Below are positions 38,665 to 43,949 of a DNA stretch of 48,967 bases, piece after piece; within the stretch, counting starts at the first letter, position 1, and the number at the start of each line of letters is the position of its first letter. Both the position numbers and the translations under genes were made by a program. The stretch comes from a virus, in the IMG/VR virus record IMGVR_UViG_3300025086_000046, positions 1-48,967 of that record. One strand, given 5' to 3'. The notes under the pieces were generated by a model. The model had not been told where the DNA came from, made no database searches, and saw only the letters and a program-made list of their open reading frames with translations.

Positions 38665-38867
38665 TATTTGATTTTCTTATGAATGAAGTTGACCGCACTT
38701 TTATGATCGCGGGAGACCTTCACCCAGTTGCCATTATTGATGATCGCAAGTTTTTTTGATCCTGCGATAGGAATGGCAGCCCACATTCCATCCTTTGTAA
38801 CATAAGGTCTAGTGTAAGGTTTGGGATTTAAAATACTATCCCATCGATTCATCTCACTGTAGTTCAT
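38664..38867 (-). CDS. Small basic protein (67 aa), unknown
   Basis: A 67-residue product (MNYSEMNRWDSILNPKPYTR to NFIHKKIK). I choose the ATG at 38867; a GTG six bases upstream is also possible. It overlaps the end of the metallopeptidase gene by 14 bases. The centre is beta-like with VTKDGMWAAIPIAGSKKLAI and WVKVSRDHKSAVNFIHKK, suggesting a small beta-barrel with a basic helix. Function unknown; probably translated with the metallopeptidase. Confidence 0.7.
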   Translation of the reverse strand: MNYSEMNRWDSILNPKPYTRPYVTKDGMWAAIPIAGSKKLAIINNGNWVKVSRDHKSAVNFIHKKIK

Positions 38868-39267
38868 ACTCACGAAACAATACGTTTTCTAATTCATGAG
38901 CCTCAATCTCATGAGGTTGATCCTCGTAATCGTAATTGTCCACGGGTTCTAGAGAATAACACAATTTACCGTAACGATGTCGCAAGTCACCACGAATCCA
39001 CTGTGTAACATGCACCAATTCATGGAATAGAGTTATGAGATACAACTCTCGATCCATATTTGCTTGCAGTTCAATGAGAAAATGTCGGGGACGATAACAG
39101 TCACCCACAACATCGCAGTAACCTACAACTCTATCACGTTTCAGTCCTTTGTGTTCAATCTCGACTAAAATCTTGTGACGTGGAAAATACTTTTTCAAAA
39201 ACCAAGAGGTAGCATCCTCACAGAGCTTTTTAGAATAACCGTATCCAGAATGACAGATGCTAGACAT
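38854..39267 (-). CDS. Zinc metallopeptidase-like protein, HExxH (137 aa)
   Basis: A small zincin-type protein. HELVH (82-86) within ITLFHELVHVTQWIRGDLRH supplies two zinc ligands and the catalytic Glu. A downstream QPHEIEAHELENVLF (117-131) can give the third ligand, a pattern seen in SprT-like and related short phage/bacterial peptidases. I use the ATG at 39267; an in-frame TTG at 39378 would read through the promoter. The first 20 residues lack a signal peptide, so it probably acts in the cytoplasm. Substrate unknown. It is co-transcribed with a 67-residue gene just upstream of the DUF262-HNH gene. Confidence 0.75.
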   Translation of the reverse strand: MSSICHSGYGYSKKLCEDATSWFLKKYFPRHKILVEIEHKGLKRDRVVGYCDVVGDCYRPRHFLIELQANMDRELYLITLFHELVHVTQWIRGDLRHRYGKLCYSLEPVDNYDYEDQPHEIEAHELENVLFREYELQ

Positions 39268-39349
39268 GTACCCCAGTGAAGAAACCAAATAAAAGATGAA
39301 ACAAAGACTAGCTTTTCTTTCGCTGTCATGGAGGAACGCGACTCCATCT

Positions 39350-39378
39350 AAAGTACCACCCTTGGCAACCCTTGGCAA
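39350..39378 (-). promoter_or_regulatory. Promoter TTGCCA-17-TACTTT for the metallopeptidase unit
   Basis: -35 TTGCCA (39373-39378), 17-bp spacer, -10 TACTTT (39350-39355, weak). The -35 lies in the loop of CCCTT/AAGGG, and a second GCCAAGGG copy follows. It is divergent from the plus-strand promoter at 39384. Confidence 0.5.
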
Positions 39379-39383
39379 GGGGC

Positions 39384-39412
39384 TTGACAGGACTCAGTTC
39401 CATGAGTAGGAT
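39384..39412 (+). promoter_or_regulatory. Plus-strand promoter TTGACA-17-TAGGAT
   Basis: A perfect -35 TTGACA (39384-39389), 17-bp spacer, -10 TAGGAT (39407-39412). It gives a leader of about 26 bases to the plus-strand gene at 39445. It is back-to-back with the minus-strand promoter, their -35 boxes 5 bp apart. Confidence 0.6.
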
Positions 39413-39444
39413 CAACTCTGTTACGGTTGATAGAAACCAGCTCT

Positions 39445-39600
39445 ATGAAGTTCAAGGTAAATTACATGAAACCAAAGAAAAAAGGTTACTACTCACAACA
39501 AGTAGCAACCTTTTATGATGAACGTGATGCTTTGAACTGGGAACATCACATTCGTAAGAATGGATGCAAAGAAATTACATTGAGAGTTGATTTCTCGTAA
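39445..39600 (+). CDS. Small basic protein (51 aa), the only assured plus-strand gene
   Basis: A 51-residue protein (MKFKVNYMKPKKKGYYSQQV to NGCKEITLRVDFS). It has the form of a small beta-alpha-beta domain with a central helix (YDERDALNWEHHIRKNGCKE). The inner ATG at 39466 has a better ribosome site (AAGG 8-11 bases upstream), so the product may be 44 residues (MKPKKKGYY...). It resembles small MKPKKKGYYS-type proteins that I recall from cyanophages. Its stop abuts the stop of the convergent 56-residue gene. Function unknown. Confidence 0.7.
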   Translation: MKFKVNYMKPKKKGYYSQQVATFYDERDALNWEHHIRKNGCKEITLRVDFS

Positions 39601-39771
39601 TTAATCTGCAGGATCTGCCGTGTTACCTTCAGCGACCCATTGAAGGTATTCATCGTAGTCACTATTGTCTTCACAAAAAGGAATATTACGAATAATGTTG
39701 GTATCGTCAGTACGAATAATTGAAACTAATTCACCAAGAATATTTTTATGTAGTTTGTAATTAATAGACAT
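39601..39771 (-). CDS. Small protein at the end of the fibre region (56 aa)
   Basis: A 56-residue protein (MSINYKLHKNILGELVSIIR, then TDDTNIIRNIPFCEDNSDYD, ending YLQWVAEGNTADPAD). The NIPFCEDNSDYDEYLQWVAE pattern recalls short proteins encoded next to phage tail-fibre genes in other phages. It is the last gene of the fibre cluster, 23 bases after the 551-residue fibre stop, with AGGAG 10-14 bases upstream. It may be a fibre-associated or assembly protein (inference). Confidence 0.75.
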   Translation of the reverse strand: MSINYKLHKNILGELVSIIRTDDTNIIRNIPFCEDNSDYDEYLQWVAEGNTADPAD

Positions 39772-39794
39772 AATTTAATCTCCTAAATTTGTAA

Positions 39795-41450
39795 TTAAAT
39801 TTCCGCGTTAAATGCTAACCGTCCGCCTGACTCATCGTTTAATCTAAACCAACCGGCATTTCCTTGAGTCATACTAAGACTACCTCTTTCAATTGTGTGG
39901 GCATTTTCACTTGCCTCTTGCGTATTAAAGCTGTTAAAATTGGCGCTTGAACCACCTATAAAAATACGGTAAGCATTAGCAACATCGGCAACTTCTAAAG
40001 TTGGTACTGCTCGCATTGTAACGGGAAAATGAACAACACCAAAAGCAGCGGAGGTGGTATAAGCAGAGGCTTGAGAGATGGATTTTTGAACACCGCTGGC
40101 CGTATATGCCGCATGAAGGTAGTAATACCTTTGGCACTTAGCCAGCATATCAGCATAACTACGATGTTCAAAAGGTGTGGATTTGGAACCAACCTCTAGC
40201 TGGATTCCAGTAAGGTCAAAAGTTGCATTAGCTGTATTTCCCCAATTTTGTGCATAGTCTGGAAAATAACTACCACCACTTAAAGAGAACCAAGTGTTAT
40301 TGGACACGCTTCCACCTGTATGTTGCGTTCCATAATGTGCAACAATAACTATTCCAAGTCCAGAATTAACGTTATTATCAAAAACTAAACTTGCATGACC
40401 TGGAATTGTATGCGTGACTTTAGTCCACGTATCCGCAGCTACGGTAAAGGCTCTATTAAAGAAGAAACTACCAACATCATCCGCACGATACTGAACGTTA
40501 TAAGTACCAGCAAGACTAGATCTAACCCAGAAAGAACAGGACAATGAACGATTTGAGTCTTTGTATTTCCACCCAGATCGTGCAATGTCTTGTGCCTCCA
40601 AATGCGTTTGCATTTGAATATAAGCACTAGTGTTACTGGACGTGCTAGTTACTTGTAATCTATATGCGTATCTAAAACCTTCATCATACGGATCTCCAGA
40701 AGTTAAAGCAAGTTGAGATTGTGTTCCAGCAGTTTGGCTAAAAGTAGACTTCCAACGATCAACAGTAGCATAAGTGTTACTTGTGGCACTAGTTGCTCTT
40801 TGGGCTACTTGAAAATCGCCATTAATTATGAGGTTGCGATTACTTAACGGACCAGAATCAGGATATTGAACATCATTAACTTTGAGACTGCTAGAAGTAA
40901 TAGAAGTTCCAGTACCAACATTAAAAGTACCAATTACTGAGGCACCAACACCAGTGGTTTCAAATTTCTTATTGCCGTTATAATAAAGATCTACTGTTCC
41001 ACCGGAGACAAAGTTAGCAAAATTGGCAAATGAGTTTGCAGCATCTCTGAAACCAATTTGATCTGATGCTCTTATGAAAAGACCACCAGTTCCTCCATCA
41101 TCAATAAATGAATTGCTACCATCATGATAAATCTCTAAGTCACCACTAGCACCAAACTTTAATTTATCACTATCGCCCAGATTAACATGAGTTGCAAATG
41201 TTGTTTCACCAGTTACATTTAATGTTCCACCAACAGTAGCATTACCACTTAATGTGGAAGTGCCCGTTACACCCAAGGTGCCACCAATAGTAGCATTACC
41301 TGTAGCACTGAATGTTGTAACAATACCTGTGGTCGCTTTTAGTGTTGCAACGGTTGCAATACCAGTAAAATCTACACCAGTGGGAGATAGTGTAATCGTT
41401 CCTACACCAGTGCGACTGTTTATTTTATTGACTCTAATTTCTGAAGCCAT
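39795..41450 (-). CDS. Tail fibre/adhesin with C-terminal receptor-binding-like domain (551 aa)
   Basis: Residues 1-200 are fibre-like repeats (GATV/GGTLNVTG units, then NLGDSDKLKFGASGDLEIYH). From about 203 comes a distinct domain starting SNRNLIINGDFQVAQRATSA and including TVDRWKSTF, a sandwich-type module common at the tips of phage fibres (often carbohydrate-binding). The C-terminus (NAGWFRLNDESGGRLAFNAE) resembles a trimeric adhesin tip. It probably contacts the host surface. The N-terminal repeats share long blocks with the 462-residue fibre at 41812, so the two are paralogous. It has a late promoter with a leader duplicated from the gene at 43233. Confidence 0.82.
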   Translation of the reverse strand: MASEIRVNKINSRTGVGTITLSPTGVDFTGIATVATLKATTGIVTTFSATGNATIGGTLGVTGTSTLSGNATVGGTLNVTGETTFATHVNLGDSDKLKFGASGDLEIYHDGSNSFIDDGGTGGLFIRASDQIGFRDAANSFANFANFVSGGTVDLYYNGNKKFETTGVGASVIGTFNVGTGTSITSSSLKVNDVQYPDSGPLSNRNLIINGDFQVAQRATSATSNTYATVDRWKSTFSQTAGTQSQLALTSGDPYDEGFRYAYRLQVTSTSSNTSAYIQMQTHLEAQDIARSGWKYKDSNRSLSCSFWVRSSLAGTYNVQYRADDVGSFFFNRAFTVAADTWTKVTHTIPGHASLVFDNNVNSGLGIVIVAHYGTQHTGGSVSNNTWFSLSGGSYFPDYAQNWGNTANATFDLTGIQLEVGSKSTPFEHRSYADMLAKCQRYYYLHAAYTASGVQKSISQASAYTTSAAFGVVHFPVTMRAVPTLEVADVANAYRIFIGGSSANFNSFNTQEASENAHTIERGSLSMTQGNAGWFRLNDESGGRLAFNAEI

Positions 41451-41489
41451 TTGGGTTCACTATCCCCCGATGTTTCTAGTTATTTATCA
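41448..41489 (-). repeat. 42-bp duplicated late promoter/leader, copy A
   Basis: Identical over 42 bp to 43908-43949, from the start codon through GATAAATA. On the minus strand the ends read TGATAAATAACTAGAAACAT and GGGGGATAGTGAACCCAAAT. It sits before the 551-residue fibre gene. Confidence 0.9.
41481..41488 (-). promoter_or_regulatory. Late promoter GATAAATA for the 551-residue fibre
   Basis: A T4-type late element 31-38 bases upstream of the ATG, inside the duplicated leader. It overlaps the stop codon of the preceding gene. Confidence 0.7.
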
Positions 41490-41771
41490 GGCAGGTTTAT
41501 TAGCAATCAGATGTGCTTTATATGCATCTTTGACTGATTGAGTCCATGCTGCATTGCAGATTGCCTGAACATCAGCATCTTCACCACTGATGTCAGTATC
41601 AACCAGGTTATCACTCTCATCAAGTACTCCACATGTGAGTGCATGACGATGGAATGAACGTGTAAGTTCTACACCATCTTTCTCGATGATGGTTGCTTTA
41701 CGTACTTGTACTGCTTTGTATGTACCAACGACTTCAATTTTGTCGTTTTCAAATCTTTCAGTAAGTGCCAT
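41487..41771 (-). CDS. Small late protein (94 aa), unknown
   Basis: A 94-residue protein (MALTERFENDKIEVVGTYKA, VQVRKATIIEKDGVELTRSF, ending VKDAYKAHLIANKPA). The beta-type N-terminus and helical Ala/Lys-rich C-terminus resemble small proteins found among cyanophage tail-fibre genes. The middle (HRHALTCGVLDESDNLVDTD then ISGEDADVQAICNAAW) has a Cys/His pair of unclear meaning. The GGAGG ribosome site is strong (about 10 bases upstream). It may be a fibre-associated accessory. Confidence 0.8.
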   Translation of the reverse strand: MALTERFENDKIEVVGTYKAVQVRKATIIEKDGVELTRSFHRHALTCGVLDESDNLVDTDISGEDADVQAICNAAWTQSVKDAYKAHLIANKPA

Positions 41772-41808
41772 TAGGATTGTCCTCCGAACTAAACAGGTTT
41801 AGGCGTAT

Positions 41809-41816
41809 TATTTATT
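41809..41816 (-). promoter_or_regulatory. Late promoter AATAAATA
   Basis: The minus strand reads AATAAATA 38 bases upstream of the 94-residue gene, overlapping the end of the 462-residue fibre gene. The leader contains the short palindrome CTAAAC/GTTTAG. Confidence 0.6.
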
Positions 41817-43200
41817 CTGTTGTTTGATACATGATATCACAAGCAAATGATGTGTTATCTGCAATATCACTTGCGCTCAAATTGGTTTGAGTCCCATTGT
41901 CGAAATTCATCCAATAGAATCTTAAATGTGACTCACTAACCTGAATTCTGGTGCCAAGATAGTAGTATCCACTTTTCGAGATATACTGCATGTATCCAAA
42001 GTTAGAAGACGAGTTTTCAACTGCACTACTACCTGATTGAATATCACCAGCAGCAAAGGGGAGGTTACGAACATTAACAGCCCCGCTGCCACTCCCTTTA
42101 TCAGTTAACTCAAGTCGCACATGCAAATATACCAACCGACCAATTTTTGTATAAGAACCACCATTATTTGAACCGTATGTAATACCACTTGACGAATCAT
42201 TAACTGTCAGAGTGGGAGTCCAAGTGCCCTCCTCATAATCATCTAAAAGATTTGCGGCGGCATCTGTGTTTCCACCAAAAGCAACTCCAGTGCAGTAAAT
42301 ACTATCCCAACGTTTATTATGATGTCCAAGATCTTTTCCAGCATCAGCGCTTGGAACATAAGCAGCAGAGGTTAGTTCCGAATGAGTACCACCATTAGTT
42401 GTGAGGAATTCTAATGTATCAGCAGTTGCGTTATAGTCAAATCCACCATTAGTGGAACCACCTAGGAATACCCTAGATGAAGCCAAAACGCCACTGCTAG
42501 TGGTTTCAAATTTCTTAGAGTTGTTGTGATAAAGTTCTACAGAGCCATCATCAGTAAATTTAGCGTGAACCTCCGACTGGTGCCTTAGTTCGATTGGATG
42601 ATAGTGACCATCAATGATGTTTGTAGATCCATCATGGTAAATGCGAAAATCTTGACTATCGCCAAGTTGAATTTTTTCATCATCACCTGTTCTGACCTGA
42701 TCGCACTGAACCATGCCAGTTACATCAATGCCACTGCTAGTGGTTTCAAATTTCTTATTATTGTTATGGAAAAGTTCTACTGCTCCATCAGTATAACAAT
42801 TAATAAATTGATTACTATTTGAGTAATTTCTCAAAGAAACACCAGTGTTTCCTCTGATGTTCAGACTTCCGGTCCCTGTATCATCAATATATGAATTAGT
42901 TCCGTCATGATAAATTTCTAAGTCACCACTAGCACCAAACTTTGCCTTATCACTATCACCAAGATTGATATGAGTTGCAAATGTTGTTTCGCCTGTTACA
43001 CTTAATGTTCCACCAACAGTGCCATTACCTGTGACAGTTAGTGTTGTAACAATACCAGCGGTGATTTTGGTGCTACCACTATTATCAATACGGAATCTCT
43101 CCGTTCCATCATTAGTATGAAATGTTAACAAGTTATCACCAGCAGCCGCTGTCGTGATACTCGTAATACCAGATATACTTTTCTGATTGATGATAGTCAT
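41812..43200 (-). CDS. Tail fibre-like structural protein (462 aa)
   Basis: A 462-residue beta-rich fibre protein. The N-terminus (MTIINQKSISGITSITTAAA) differs from its neighbours. The middle repeats LEIYHDGTNSYIDDTGTGSL, then units like FHNNNKKFETTSSGIDVTGM; the motif NNKKFETTSSG occurs twice. The C-terminal third (from about GTWTPTLTVNDSSSGITYGS) looks like a separate tip domain. The block GETTFATHINLGDSDKAKFG is nearly the same as in the 551-residue fibre, suggesting duplication or recombination. Late promoter upstream. It is probably a distal fibre or short-fibre subunit. Confidence 0.8.
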   Translation of the reverse strand: MTIINQKSISGITSITTAAAGDNLLTFHTNDGTERFRIDNSGSTKITAGIVTTLTVTGNGTVGGTLSVTGETTFATHINLGDSDKAKFGASGDLEIYHDGTNSYIDDTGTGSLNIRGNTGVSLRNYSNSNQFINCYTDGAVELFHNNNKKFETTSSGIDVTGMVQCDQVRTGDDEKIQLGDSQDFRIYHDGSTNIIDGHYHPIELRHQSEVHAKFTDDGSVELYHNNSKKFETTSSGVLASSRVFLGGSTNGGFDYNATADTLEFLTTNGGTHSELTSAAYVPSADAGKDLGHHNKRWDSIYCTGVAFGGNTDAAANLLDDYEEGTWTPTLTVNDSSSGITYGSNNGGSYTKIGRLVYLHVRLELTDKGSGSGAVNVRNLPFAAGDIQSGSSAVENSSSNFGYMQYISKSGYYYLGTRIQVSESHLRFYWMNFDNGTQTNLSASDIADNTSFACDIMYQTTE

Positions 43201-43229
43201 CTCGGGTTCACTCTCCCCCTAGTTTTAAA

Positions 43230-43236
43230 TATTTAG
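43230..43236 (-). promoter_or_regulatory. Late promoter CTAAATA
   Basis: The minus strand reads CTAAATATTTAAAACTAG upstream of the 462-residue fibre (ATG at 43200). The leader GGGGGAGAGTGAACCCG is a diverged relative of the duplicated leaders at 41448 and 43908. Confidence 0.7.
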
Positions 43237-43910
43237 ACCACAACATAGTTGCCATCGATGGTCAATGTTCCACCAATGGTGACTGGTCCAGCCATGAGAC
43301 CATTGAAAGCAGTGCCAATGTAATGAACACCATTCAGTCTATTGTCATGGATAACCATACCATTAGAGATATAAAGACCCTGGAAGGAGTTGCCAATCCC
43401 CGTGAGGTCATTGTCATCGACTGTAGATGTATTGATACCTACAGAAGTATTTGTGACAATACCTGCGGTTTCTGTGACAAACTTACCAGCAGATACGCCA
43501 GTCAGGAATCTACCATCACCACGAATCTCGGTAGCACTGACGATACCTGTCAGTGTAAATCCACCAACACCAGAGTATGTACCAAAGGGATCTGCTAACT
43601 TGGTTGCAGTAACTGTTCCCTCAGCAGGTGTACCGATACTGACAGCAGCACCGAGTGCAATGATAAAGATAGAGGTGGAAGCTGTAGGTGGATTCGAAAA
43701 CGTAATCTGGTCATTTGTGACCGTATAAGACTCGATTGGTTCCTGAATAACACCACCTAAAGATACTAATAGAGCATTCGATGATCCTGGTGTAAATGCA
43801 TTACCACCAGTGGTCAGATTGAATGTTTTAGTCGTACCATTAAAAGATGACTGTAAGTCATCAATCTTGATATAATTACCTTGCGTTAGGTCGCGACCGA
43901 TGTATGGCAT
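43233..43910 (-). CDS. Tail-associated structural protein (225 aa)
   Basis: A 225-residue protein starting MPYIGRDLTQGNYIKIDDLQ, then SSFNGTTKTFNLTTGGNAFT and LVSLGGVIQEPIESYTVTND. Such N-termini are common in cyanophage fibre-region proteins that form short beta-sandwich modules. The C-terminal part has repeats of the type GGFTLTGIVSATEIRGDGRF and VTIGGTLTIDGN. It probably links fibres or forms part of a fibre. It is preceded by the 42-bp leader shared with the fibre at 39795. No enzyme motif. Confidence 0.78.
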   Translation of the reverse strand: MPYIGRDLTQGNYIKIDDLQSSFNGTTKTFNLTTGGNAFTPGSSNALLVSLGGVIQEPIESYTVTNDQITFSNPPTASTSIFIIALGAAVSIGTPAEGTVTATKLADPFGTYSGVGGFTLTGIVSATEIRGDGRFLTGVSAGKFVTETAGIVTNTSVGINTSTVDDNDLTGIGNSFQGLYISNGMVIHDNRLNGVHYIGTAFNGLMAGPVTIGGTLTIDGNYVVV

Positions 43911-43949
43911 TTGGGTTCACTATCCCCCGATGTTTCTAGTTATTTATCA
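43908..43949 (-). repeat. 42-bp duplicated late promoter/leader, copy B
   Basis: Identical to 41448-41489, including ATG, the GGGGG-containing leader and GATAAATA. It precedes the 225-residue gene and ends at the S74 fibre stop. Confidence 0.9.
43941..43948 (-). promoter_or_regulatory. Late promoter GATAAATA
   Basis: A T4-type late element inside duplicated leader copy B, overlapping the stop of the S74 fibre gene at 43947. It drives the 225-residue gene. Confidence 0.7.

Noticed and set aside
39195-39329. 44-codon hydrophobic frame MTAKEKLVFVSSFIWF... on the minus strand
   Set aside because: It overlaps the metallopeptidase gene in another frame, lacks a ribosome site, and shows no independent support.
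39268-39378. TTG-initiated extension of the metallopeptidase
   Set aside because: The extension translates the promoter hairpins (CCCTTGCCAAGGG) and is weaker than the ATG at 39267.
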